A stretch of DNA of 64,000 bases from Amblyomma americanum (Eukaryota; Arthropoda; Arachnida; Ixodida; Ixodidae), in assembly GCF_052857255.1 (NCBI RefSeq), contig NC_135498.1, positions 115,821,134-115,885,133 on the forward strand, written 5' to 3'. The position numbers and the translations under genes are program-made. Shown here piece by piece: positions 33,797 through 43,262 of this stretch. How positions within the stretch are numbered: the first letter of the stretch is position 1; each line of letters begins with the position of its first letter. Under the pieces are notes generated by a model. That model worked only from the letters and a program-made list of their open reading frames with translations, had not been told where the DNA came from and did no database searches.

Positions 33797-34546
33797 CTAT
33801 CTGCAGATAACAACAAAACCGCCCTCCTTATCGGCTTGTAAGAGTTTAAGGTTGTTACTTCTGAAGTATGTCACAATGTCTCCTGTTGCAGTTTTCTTGT
33901 GACGAAAACGCACCCGGTAGCCGGACTTGAGAAGGCAGTTAACGCCTTCAATTAGGCACATCTCTTGCTCCTCTGATTTCGCCTTGCTGGCAATTCGTCG
34001 ATTGCTGGCAGGCAGTTCATGCGGCGGCACTCGCGGTTCAAGTCCATACTTTTCCAAAACAGATGATATCTTGTCGGGCAGATGAATGTCTCCTTCAACC
34101 ACCAGCCCACTCTCGTTCATGCGGTTCTTCTTCTTACTTCTTTCCTTCAGCAATTTGTCTAGCATGCAGACCCACAGTTGTTCAGTCAGTTGGGAAGCTG
34201 ACCTCTTCACGGACCGAAAATTCTTCTCAGCTACCCAGGTACAGGCGATGCGTAGGAGATCGTTTAGCAGGCGAATGTAACGCCACAGTTCAGACCTGAG
34301 GATCCTACTTATGCACTTCACATGGCCCCACGAAGGTAGAACTGGCCGGAAAACAGCACTTACTTCAGCGGGTACCAATCCATTCCTGATACAAAAGGCG
34401 ATGTTCCTTGCGCGACAGGTGTATGCGACAGCAGATGAAATCCACTGTTCCATGAAGCACGGAGATGACACACACATAGAAAGGCCCACTGTACGAGAAA
34501 TATAGCTTAAAAGAACGTCTTCATGGGCGAGTTGGTCACAATTCAT
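33797..34546 (-). pseudogene. PLE N-terminal region
   Basis: About 249 codons from the ATG at 34546. The sequence is helical and Lys/Arg-rich up to the LLQADKEGGFVV block, which is the conserved DKGGG-type motif opening the Penelope reverse transcriptase. It stops at 33797, about 100 nt before the RT proper resumes in another frame, so the ORF is broken. No signal peptide or membrane segment is expected or seen. Confidence 0.75.
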
Positions 34547-34555
34547 CTTTGCTAC

Positions 34556-34838
34556 AAGGCGCCAACACAAACAGAACACAAGGAAGGAAACGGGACAAAG
34601 CGCCACTTACAACTGCTTTATTCGGAGGCATGTACGCAAGGAACACAATCAAATCAGGATCGATAAGTGCGTGCACTGGTTAAAAATTTCTTTACCTCCT
34701 TATATAAAGATACGGATGGATCACTGACGCACATGTTTCCTTTCTCTCTGATAAAAAAAGCTTCAATTAATTCCCGAGCTTTGGTATCTTTACTGGAAGC
34801 TAGAATCCTCGCCCCTGAAAAATACGCCTCACAGGACA
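34556..34838 (-). mobile_element. PLE pseudo-LTR: extra 3'-end copy upstream of the body
   Basis: This segment repeats the 3' end of the element (end of the GIY-YIG frame plus 3' UTR) in the same orientation, immediately upstream of the body. Such partial tandem copies (pLTRs) are characteristic of Penelope-like elements. At 34838/34839 it joins, head on, to an oppositely oriented internal PLE fragment. Confidence 0.75.
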
Positions 34839-34975
34839 GAAGTTTGAACTTCGAAGAGAGTGTCCATGATATTGTAACCTTATTCCGACAACATGGAAAT
34901 AGCTTGCAATTCACTTGTGAATTGCCTGAGGGTAACAGCCTGCAGTTTCTAGATATAAATATTCAGTTTAGTGAG
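34839..34975 (+). pseudogene. PLE RT thumb fragment, left half, inverted copy
   Basis: The plus strand encodes SLNFEESVHDIVTLFRQHGN and CELPEGNSLQFLDINIQFSE, the segment after the YVDD motif. The frame is cut at 34975 by the LTR retrotransposon and resumes at 41849. It keeps GAA where the minus-strand copy has a stop. Confidence 0.8.
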
Positions 34976-35967
34976 AGTTGAGTTCCTTTTACCCCTTTCT
35001 CTTCTTTGATGTCAGCCCGAAGGGGAAAGGTAGAAGTTGTTGGATGCCGACGTCTTGAGGTTCTAAACTTGCTCAGTCACATTACTCGTGGAACTTCAGG
35101 AGGTAAACTGTTTAATCACACATAAAATAGCTAAGACAGAACGGAAGGTACAAGGAGAACAACTATGTACATAGTGATTGATCCGCAGAGTGACCAGACG
35201 AAATCAACCCCCGGTCCCACCAAAACGTCTTCTTTTAATCCCTAAGTCCCCGCCCTCAGTGGGGACACCAACCAATTAGGTCAAAACACAAGCACGCATC
35301 CAATCAAGGACCGGGGAAAGGAAAACACATCCAATAAAACACATGGGAGAGGAAAACACATTGAAAGAGAGACAGAGGAGCGTAAAACACGCCCAATCAA
35401 AGATTGGGGAGAGGGGACAGGTCATTGTCACGAATACTAACAATTCCCCTCTCGGATCCCTCTATCCTCCCCCGCGGGGCGGCATGATTACTCGCTTAAA
35501 GAGCATGCGAGGGCCGCACAGATTGTCGAAAGCCGTGCCACTTAAGGCGCCATCGCTCCCCAATTCTTCCTGATGCCCCACGTGTACAGGAAGTGCCTGG
35601 CAGTCATATGGAGCTGATAAGCGCTCACAGTGAACATGAGGAACGCGTCTTCAAAATTGCCTCCTAGCCACACACTGAACGACCGCCGCCCGGGTAATGG
35701 CCTTGGGCAGCGTCGCCGCGGTAGGGATGAAAGGCGACGCGCCTTCGTTGCTGCTTCTCGGAGCGGGCTGCGAACAATGGGGCCCGGCCGAGCTGGGTCG
35801 TCTGCGCACCCCGAACTCCACTCCGTCGCCGTCCGCTTGACTCGTTAGTTCCATGTGGAGTCAAAAGGAAATGGATCACAGCGTACGCACTCTTGTCCAC
35901 ATACAGGCGGCGTTCCGTACGTGATTACTTGAGGCTCCGGATGTGTCCAAGCCAGCCGCGCACGACA
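34976..35967 (-). repeat. 3' LTR of the Gmr1-like element
   Basis: 992 bp; in element orientation it starts tgtcgtgcg and ends ctcaact. It differs from the other LTR at about ten bases and one 3-nt indel (by eye), about 99% identity. It contains conserved A-rich blocks (gggagaggaaaacacattga) but no assignable coding frame. Confidence 0.9.
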
Positions 35968-35980
35968 CCTCCCCACCAAG
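35968..35980 (-). other. Polypurine tract of the Gmr1-like element
   Basis: In element orientation cttggtggggagg lies directly before the 3' LTR (tgtcgtgcg). Such a tract primes plus-strand DNA synthesis. It also fixes the LTR edge at 35967/35968. Confidence 0.75.
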
Positions 35981-36156
35981 TGTGCTGCATAACATCTTGG
36001 AATGAAGCACACACAGAAACCCGAAACAGACCAGCGTGCCGCGGGCCCGGAGCCGAAGAAGCACCATCTGCCGCTGCCGAATCATATGCGTTGCCAAAGC
36101 CTCAGGGTACACCTCCATACATGACATAACTCCAGGCCCCGGACACCCCCACGCCT

Positions 36157-36591
36157 CTAGTTGGCAGCTACGAGTCGTGACATTGCATCGGCATTAGCGT
36201 TTTGCTCCCCCTTTTTGTGCTCGACCCGGATATCGAATCTCTGCAGAGCGAGTGCCCAGCGTGTCAGCTTGGCGCTGTGCGGACTACTCAGAGTCAAATA
36301 TTTGAGCGGGTTATGGTCCGTTATGACCCTAATTTGTGCGCCACACAACCAGACTTCAAGTCGCCCTAATGCCCAAATGATGGCATAAGCCTCCTTCTCG
36401 ATAGTCGCCCAGCGGGTCTGAGCCGGGCTTAGCTTTTTGCTCAGAAAAGCGATAGGCTGCTCGCGGCCCTCGTCATCGCACTGGGCAAGGCAGGCACCCA
36501 CCGCGTAGTCCGAAGCATCGGTTGCGAGCACGAACTCCTTACTTGGGTCAGGCGCATGAAGTGAGGATGCGCTCTTCAAGCAAGCTTTCAC
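36157..36591 (-). pseudogene. RNase H domain of the Gmr1-like element (pol 3' end)
   Basis: About 144 codons with FVLATDASDYAVGACL (first Asp), EKEAYAIIWAL (Glu), VITDHNPLKYL (second Asp) and NANADAMSRL (last Asp). RNase H removes the RNA strand during reverse transcription. It lies one frame off from the RT frame, with the shift near 36590, and pol ends here, only about 190 nt before the 3' LTR. No integrase follows, which confirms the unusual domain order. Confidence 0.88.
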
Positions 36592-38012
36592 CTAATAAAA
36601 GCTTTCTGCGCCTCGTCATCCCATGGGAGCCGCTGCGGTGTCCGCCTGTTAGTTAAGCTCGTCAGTGGGAGCACGACGCGAGAATAGTCGGGGACATATT
36701 GTCGGTAATAGTTAGCTAAGCCCAGAAAGCTTCTGAGCTCCTTCTTTGTTTGGGGCCTCGGCATCTCGTCTATTGCCTTGACCTTTCCTGGATTAGCGCT
36801 GTGCTTCCCCGACCCAACCACATGGCCCAAAAATTCGACTTCTCGTCTCGCGAAATGACATTTGCCTGCGTTCACGGTGAACCAGGCGGCTGCGATCGAA
36901 GCGAGCACCGCCCGAACGTGCCTCAAATGCTCCTCCCAGGTGTCTGAATAAATCGCGAGGTCATCTATGTAGGCGCATGCGTACTCGCGGTGCGGTGCTA
37001 GTACCTGGTTTATGACCCTCTGAAATGTCGAACTCGCATTTCGAAGGCCGAAGGGCATGACCCTCCATGTGTACTGCCCCACCGGAGTGACGAATGCCGT
37101 GAGGGCCTGTGCATGCTCGTCAAGGGATATTTGCCAATAGCCTCTCAGCATGTCTATTAGGCTGATGAAGTTGGCCTTCGCTACTCGGAACAGCAGCTCG
37201 GACGGTAGGCTCATCGGAAAGGCGTCCTGCTCGGTTATCGCATTCAACTTCCGATAATCGCAGCACAGGCGCAGCCCCCCATCTTTTTTAGCGACGCAAA
37301 CCACTGGGTGAGCATGAGGACTCTCAACGGGATATATTAGTCCCCACTCCAGGAGCTCATCTACTTGCCTCTCCACTTCCTTCCGATCCGCCATCCGGAC
37401 CTTGTACGCATGGCCAGCCCGTTGCTGAGCACCCTCCTTTAGCACGATTTTGTGCGCTCCTAGCGTGCATTTGCCGGGCCTACTGCTGAAAACCTGGCCA
37501 TTCTCCTCGATCAGTGCCTCTAGATCTCGGCGCTGCGCTTCGTTCAAATGTTCGAGAGCACCCGGCGGCAGCGCGTCGCCTGGCACTGAGCGCATGGGGA
37601 ACGTGGGCACGTCGCCGAACTCCGCGTCGCCCTCGAATATCACCCCTACTACATTCACCCGTGCGTGGTATGCTCTGAGCTTGTTTGCGTGGACAGTCCG
37701 ACATGCGCCATTGTCGAGCTTGATCAGATAACTGTACGGGCGCGTCTTCCGCATTACCGTCACAGGCCCCGTCCACTTGGACATCAACTTTCCCTCGCCA
37801 TCCCTTTCAAGCAACAACACCTGCTGCCCATCTGTGAAGTGTTTATCGACAGCGCGCAAGTTGTATTGTCCAGTGTACCTGCGTTGCGCTACCGTGCTGT
37901 TGTTACTAGCCTTTGCGTTTGCCTCGGCCAGCTTCTCGCGCAGAGCTGACAGGTACTCTGCCGCCGGCGTTGCCAAAGAATCTGGTACTGCCCAGTCTCC
38001 CGTCCAAGTTTT
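36588..38012 (-). pseudogene. Integrase C-terminus plus reverse transcriptase of the Gmr1-like element
   Basis: The frame after the TAA at 38013 begins with the integrase C-terminal part: basic, with a GPY/F-type module (LMSKWTGPVTVMRKTRPYSY). After a linker that may contain a second cleavage region, the RT follows: GLIYPVESPHAHPVVCVAKK, GGLRLCCDYRKLNA, SLIDMLRGYWQ with the first catalytic Asp, MPFGLRNASSTFQR, and CAYIDDLAIYS with the YIDD pair, then FLGHVVG and the connection. The RT looks catalytically intact. The reading frame is the same as for gag-PR-IN upstream, so one long polyprotein is implied, broken by two stops. The frame ends at a TGA (36588) because of a 1-nt shift. Confidence 0.9.
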
Positions 38013-38195
38013 TTAGAGAATGGATAGCGGTCCGGTCGGTATTCTGCCATACATTAACTCAAACGGCGACTGCCCGGTCGTCTCATTAGGGACCTCTCTG
38101 TAAGCCCAGAGCAAGAATGGCACAAGCCTATCCCAGTCCCGTCCGTGCTCCTGAATAATCTGGAATAGCATGGATTTGAATGTTCCATTCCAGCG

Positions 38196-40475
38196 CTAGA
38201 CCAGACCGTTGCTTTTAGGGTGGTCCGGCGTGGAAAACCTCGGAGAGGCGCCCAATTTTCTGAGAAGCTCTTGTGTAAGCTTTGCGGTAAAATTTGTGCC
38301 CTGGTCACAGCACACTGTTTCAGGGACTCCCAGGCGCGCGAATACTTGCAGAAGAGCGTCACACGTGGCCTTAGCGGTCAGCGCTTTTAAACACACGACT
38401 TCGGGCCAACGCGTGTTCATGTCCACTACACAAAGTGCATAGCGGTGCCCTCGAGCTGACGGTGGTTCTATCGGTCCTATGCAGTCGATGTTTACCACTT
38501 GGAATGCGGCCTCTGGTCTAGCGATCGGCGCGATCGGCACTAGATCTGCTGTGCGTGCACGCGACTTCACCTGACATGAGTGGCATGAGCGGCAGTACTG
38601 CTTCACGTCGCGTGTGACCCCGGGCCAGAAGAATGAAGCCTTTATCCGCTGAAGCGTTTTCCGCTCGCCGAGATGACCTGCCCACACTGAGTCGTGCGCC
38701 ATTTTTAACACCTCTGCGCGTCGCTCGCTTGGGAGGACAAGCTGAGTACATGGATGCCCAGCAACAGGCTCCTGGTGGAACAAAAGCTCGTCCCGGACCG
38801 CCATGCCGTGTGTTCCCTCTCTAGCCTGAGCCCACGCTTCCTGGAGTGATTCGTCTCCAATCTGCGCCTCGCGAAACCGTTGCCGCGTCGTCTGTGCCAC
38901 CGCGGTTTCCCCTTCGCTGCAATCTGCTGCTACCGCGCCCGCTAGAACCTCGTCAACCCGCTTCTCCCTCTCTTCGATTTCTTCGTCAGAACCCTCGGCT
39001 TCTCCCTGTTCTTGCGCATGGACACGATCGCTCAGAAGCTGTTCATAGTCTTCGGGAGTGATTAACGCGCTTATCCCAGTTATAAGCTCGTCTGTGACTG
39101 CACACAGTATGCCCCGCTCCGACGGGTCAAATGATACTCGCGGTGCTCCCTGAGTTGTTACTAGGGGAACGTACGCCAGCTCCGCGACAACCTGCTTTCC
39201 GAAAGCCCCGGTGAGTTTTATTGTTGCCCCCGCGCATTCATATCGCGGCACGAGCGACCTGCGGATGACCGTGATGTCGGCCCCTGAGTCAATGCGCGCA
39301 CTTATAGCGTTCCCGCTACTCAACAATGTTACCTCTCCGGCGCTGACTTTCTCCTCCGCGGGCTGCCTTTCCACTGAGCCGTGCACTGTCTCCCTGTCAT
39401 GCAAGGGGACCGATATTCGGGCGATTACTGATTTCTGGTCTGCGCGTCCGCCCCCCACGTCTGGCTTTTCCGCGGTTTGTCTTTTCGGGCAAAATCTTGC
39501 GATGTGCCCATGCCCGTGGCAATGGAAACACTGTCCACGTCCCCGGGGCCGCGTGTTGTTTGGTCGGGACTGGGTTCCGTCGCGCTGTGTTGCCTCGACT
39601 GCCTCGTTCGTCGCCACCGCCGCGCTCGCTGCTTTCCCGACCTTACATCTTCGGCTTTCGTCGTGGTTTTCTGCCAGCGTGACAATCTCACTAGGTTTTA
39701 GGAACCCTGGCTTATCATTTAGAGCAACGTGCGCTCTCGCCTCTGCACTGAGGGCTTCCTTTAGTCGGTCCGCGACGGCTAGCAGTTTGAACTCCTCTAA
39801 CGAAGTTACCTGACAGCTGTTTAAATAGTATTCCAGGTAGTTCTGCAGGCGTACCGCAAACTGCTCCCACGTCTCATTTGGGTTTTTGTTCGCGGATGAG
39901 TAAAGACGCTTGTATTCGGCGGCAGTGAGCCTCAAGCCGTCTAACACTTTAGCTTTCAGGAGTGCGTACTCGCTCCTTTCCTCTGCGGACAACCGCGTGA
40001 GTAGCATGCGTGCCCTCTCGCTTAGGTGTGGCAAAACTAGTCCAGCCCACCACTGGGTTGGAGCTTCGTATGACCCCAACGTGGCCTCTACGTCCTCGAA
40101 CCACCCTGGTACCAGGGCTTCTTGAAGCGGCATCGGCGTGAGGACGCCTTTCATAAGGTTAGCAAATTTCAACCTTCTGTCCTCGTCCATTCTTCCGCTC
40201 GCTCCCGCGCTCTCACCAAGCCCACCCGCTGTTCCGCTCTGCTTAAGATTCAGCCTTGTATTTTCCAAAGCCAACCGCTCCTTTTCCACCGCTAGTTCAG
40301 CAATTCGTAATTGCACTTGCAACTCGGTCATTTGTTGCACCGGCGCGCTAACTGTAAGAGGGTACGTCGGACCCTCATTTGCCTGACCCGCGGCTGCCAA
40401 CTCTCCGTTTCCTGCCCCGTTCTCCATCTCTTTCTGTTTAACACTGTCACTTCTCAAAACCCAAGGCTTTGGCAT
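38196..40475 (-). pseudogene. Gag-protease-integrase of the Gmr1-like element
   Basis: The likely start is ATG 40475, or the ATG of MENGAGNG (40424) in better context. The gag part has a coiled-coil stretch (QVQLRIAELAVEKERLALEN) and a SCAN/retrotransposon-gag-like helical region, then one CCHC knuckle (CFHCHGHGHIARFC, about residue 318). The aspartic protease follows (ARIDSGADITVI, about 398-406). Integrase has the HHCC zinc domain (H595, H603, C630, C633, counting from position 40481), then catalytic D666 (NIDC) and D726 (CCDQG). The third residue of the DD35E triad falls exactly on codon 762, which is TAG. The frame then continues in the same phase to a TAA at 38013. Gag, protease and integrase are fused in one frame. 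Confidence 0.9.
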
Positions 40476-40839
40476 AAGCACAAGCCCGACAGGAACAGAA
40501 AGGTACTCGCCTGGCTACCGAAGCTCCGCTTTACGAGGCTGCCGGTGCCCCAGCATGGAAGACTGGCCCGGAAGTTGGTCGCTGCGCCGCACGGTCCCGG
40601 TTGGAACTCGTCTCCTTGATCCGCGTCGTCGTCGGCTCCTCCTGATCAACAGCGCCCTCCTTGACTCTGGTCACCTGGTTCCTTCAGCTGCCCGCTGACT
40701 TGGACCTTCAGCGTCACGTCGGCGTTGACCAGCTGTCACTCTTGAAATCTTCTCCTCTGGACGTGCCACGCTATAGCTCGTCCGCCGCCTTGTACTTCCG
40801 CCCTCCTTCAGTTGCCTCGAGTAGGAAGACGTCGCATTT

Positions 40840-40854
40840 CTGTCGACTGCGCCA
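40840..40854 (-). other. Primer-binding site of the Gmr1-like element
   Basis: In element orientation tggcgcagtcgacag follows the 5' LTR, sharing its last base. The TGGCGC start complements a tRNA 3' CCA end. It resembles the tRNA-Ser-type site of Drosophila 297/17.6 elements as I recall it; the exact tRNA is not proven. Confidence 0.65.
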
Positions 40855-41848
40855 GTTGAGTTCCTTTTACCCCTTTCTCTTCTTTGATGTCAGCCCGAAG
40901 GGGAAAGGTAGAAGTTGTTGGATGCCGACGTCTTGAGGTTCTAAACTTGCTCAGTCACATTACTCGTGGAACTTCAGGAAGTAAACTGTTTAATCACACA
41001 TAAAATATCTAAGACAGAACGGAAGGTACAACAAAGAGAACAACTATGTACATAGTGATTGATCCGCAGAGTGACCAGACGAAATCAACCCCCGGTACCA
41101 CCAAAACGTCTTCTTTTAATCCCTAAGTCCCCGCCCTCAGTGGGGACACCAACCAATTAGGTCAAAACACAAGCACGCATCCAATCAAGGACCGGGGAAA
41201 GGAAAACACATCCAATAAAACACATGGGAGAGGAAAACACATTGAAAAAGAGACAGAGGAGCGTAAAACACGCCCAATCAAAGATTGGGGAGAGGGGACA
41301 GGTCATTGTCACGAATACTAACAATTCCCCTCTCGGATCACTCCATCCTTCCCCGCGGGGCGGCATGATTACTCGCTTAAAGAGCATGCGAGGGCCGCAC
41401 AGATTGTCGAAAGCCGTGCCACTTAAGGCGCCATCGCTCCCCAATTCATCCTGATGCCCCACGTGTACAGGAAGTGCCTGGCAGTCATATGGAGCTGATA
41501 AGCGCTCACAGTGAACATGAGGAACGCGTCTTCAAAATTGCCTCCTAGCCACACACTGAACGACCGCCGCCCGGGTAATGGCCTTGGGCAGCGTCGCCGC
41601 GGTAGGGATGAAAGGCGACGCGCCTTCGTTGCTGCTTCTCGGAGCGGGCTGCGAACAATGGGGCCCGGCCGAGCTGGGTCGTCTGCGCACCCCGAACTCC
41701 CCTCCGTCGCCGTCCGCTTGACTCGTTAGTTCCATGTGGAGTCAAAAGGAAATGGATCACAGCGTACGCACTCTTGTCCACATACAGGCGGCGTTCCGTA
41801 CGTGATTACTTGAGGCTCCGGATGTGTCCAAGCCAGCCGCGCACGACA
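40854..41848 (-). repeat. 5' LTR of the Gmr1-like element
   Basis: 995 bp, partner of 34976-35967. It provides the promoter for the minus-strand polyprotein. The outer edge abuts the gtgag duplication and then PLE coding sequence. Confidence 0.9.
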
Positions 41849-42837
41849 GTGAGGATCAGCTTTGTTGGGGATATGCTCCTCGTGCAAGAAGAGGGCTCCT
41901 GCCGTATGACTCTACCCATTCGAAGTTGATAAAAAGAGGAATTGCTTCACTTTGCCTTAAATCCGCCCTCAGGAAATCGTGTCCTCACAGGATGCAGGGT
42001 AGCTTTCAGAACCAATCGGCCAGGCTGTCTTCAGCTGGATTCCCTGATTCGGTTGTGATGGCAGTCGCCGAAAGCCTACTGCAAAAATGAAGATTGTGGC
42101 GGTTAGAGCTGGGGAAGATCCCCCTCGAGAAGAGGTGGTGAGACCGGTAGTGGTGCCCTATGTACATAAGATGGCCCACAATTTAAAGAAGGTCGCAAGC
42201 AGGCATGGGGTGCCGCTTGTGTTTTCAGCCCCTGAAAAGCTGGGAATCCTGTGTTCGCGTATCGAAAGAGTACGTGAAGAGGAAAAAGGATGCAGTACGA
42301 AGCATGGGCGACCATTTTTGAAGTGCGCCGTAGGGGTGGTGTATGAAATTCCCCTCTCATGCGGTCACTCATACGTAGGGCAATCCGGGCGCTGCGTCAA
42401 TGACCGCATTAGGGAACATGAGAGAAATCTAGAGCAAAATAAAGAAGGGCCAAACATACCCAAGCATATTTGGTCCTGCCCGTCACGCTCCTGTGAGGCA
42501 TACTTTTCAGGGGCGAGGATTCTAGCTTCCAGTAAAGATACCAAAGCTCGGGAATTAATTGCAGCTTTTTTTATCGGAGAGAAATGAAACATGTGCGTCA
42601 CTGATCCATCCGTATCTTTATATAAGGCGGAAAAGAAATTTTTAACCAGTGGACGTGCTTATCGGTCCTGATTTGATTGTGTTCCTTGCGTATAAAAAAG
42701 TGTGTGAGATGTGCCTCCGAATAAAGCAGTTTTAAGTGGCGCTTTGTCCCGTTTCCTTCCTTGTGTTCTGTGTGTGTTCGCTCCTTGTACCAAAGATGAA
42801 TTGTGACCAACTCGCCCAAGAAGACGTTCTGTTAAGC
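41849..42837 (+). mobile_element. PLE inverted copy, right part, ending in a tandem junction
   Basis: Continues the plus-strand PLE cut by the LTR element (SEDQLCWGYAPRAR onward), then a linker, the GIY-YIG domain and the 3' UTR. From about 42795 it runs on into the first 40-45 bases of a new PLE body (atgaattgtgaccaactcgc), matching the ATG region at 34546. So a tandem copy was once present or the element was transposed with a partial repeat. It ends about 42837. Confidence 0.8.
42087..42587 (+). pseudogene. GIY-YIG endonuclease of the Penelope-like element
   Basis: A 166-codon open frame. The N-terminal linker (VPYVHKMAHNLKKVASRHGV) is followed by the GIY-YIG core: VVYEIPLSCGHSYVGQSGRC, with both tyrosines, then NDRIREHERN and a distal CEAYFSGARILASSKDTKAR block. 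A CGH plus later cysteines and histidine (IPKHIWSCPSRSC) resemble the zinc-like extension of Penelope endonucleases. The core is intact here, unlike the minus-strand copy. Upstream it is separated from RT by a 1-nt loss in an A run (about 42088), so the whole protein is not translatable as one. Confidence 0.85.
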
Positions 42838-43140
42838 CAGAGGCTTTTTGATTTTTTCCCCTTTGCATTCAAGCGGCTTTGCGCTGACTAGCTAGCAGCT
42901 ATCAGCTTTCTCTTTCGTGCAGATGTTGAAGCGGCTGCGAATAAAGTGACGAACATAGTTTTCTGCATGAGTGTTTTTAAGAAACCAGTAATTGAATTGG
43001 TGTCATTCCTAGAAGTGAAGGAGTGTTACGAACACCTTGTGGTGCAGTAGTATCTTGCCCAATATGTCAACCCTTCTTAAAGAATCCAGCACTCAGTCTA
43101 AGCCACAGTGCAGCCACACTCTGTGCAATGAGTGTATCTA
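42838..43140. other. Unassigned sequence right of the PLE
   Basis: No gene or repeat recognised. Confidence 0.4.
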
Positions 43141-43149
43141 CTCGTATTG

Positions 43150-43262
43150 TTACGAAACTTAAAAGTCGGCCGAGCGGAGAATCGAACCGCAGATCTTGCG
43201 TCTGGGAACCAGAATCATCAGCGGTCGACCACCTGGACATGCGAACTCAACCCGGCAGTCCC
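43150..43262 (-). repeat. tRNA-like (SINE head) sequence
   Basis: On the minus strand ctgcggttcgattctccgct is a good B box and ends in cgctcggcc; upstream ggtggtcgaccgctgatgat is a weak A box. The acceptor stem is not evident. Probably a tRNA-derived repeat. Confidence 0.35.

Larger units (their letters stand above)
32011..34555 (-). mobile_element. Penelope-like element body (RT and GIY-YIG), minus strand, degraded
   Basis: On the minus strand the element runs from an ATG at 34546 through an N-terminal region, reverse transcriptase and GIY-YIG endonuclease to a 3' UTR ending at about 32011. Its 3'-end block (acacaaggaaggaaacgggg, ttcggaggca) recurs at 34556-34640 and, on the other strand, at 42720-42790. 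The three copies together show the tandem plus inverted architecture typical of Penelope-like elements. Frame breaks: after GGFVVICR (33797-33799), an in-frame TAA at about 33072, a 2-nt loss near 32890 and a TAA at 32459. Confidence 0.85.
34976..41848 (-). mobile_element. Gmr1-like Ty3/Gypsy LTR retrotransposon, 6.9 kb, nearly complete
   Basis: Two LTRs of about 993 bp in direct orientation bound an internal region read on the minus strand. The target gtgag is duplicated at 34971-34975 and 41849-41853, and the interrupted target is a PLE gene. Pol order, in the element's own direction, is gag, protease, integrase, reverse transcriptase, RNase H. Standard Ty3/Gypsy elements have integrase last; integrase before RT is the arrangement described for Gmr1-like elements. 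Integrase has a GPY/F-type C-terminal module and the RT is of the Gypsy type, so it is not a Copia element. There is no envelope-like frame. Breaks: TAG at 38196-38198, TAA at 38013-38015 and a 1-nt frameshift near 36590. Confidence 0.9.

Noticed and set aside
35343..35573. Small protein encoded in the LTRs (also at 41224-41454)
   Set aside because: The duplicated frame is open in both LTRs only because they are near-identical; no motif or start context supports it.
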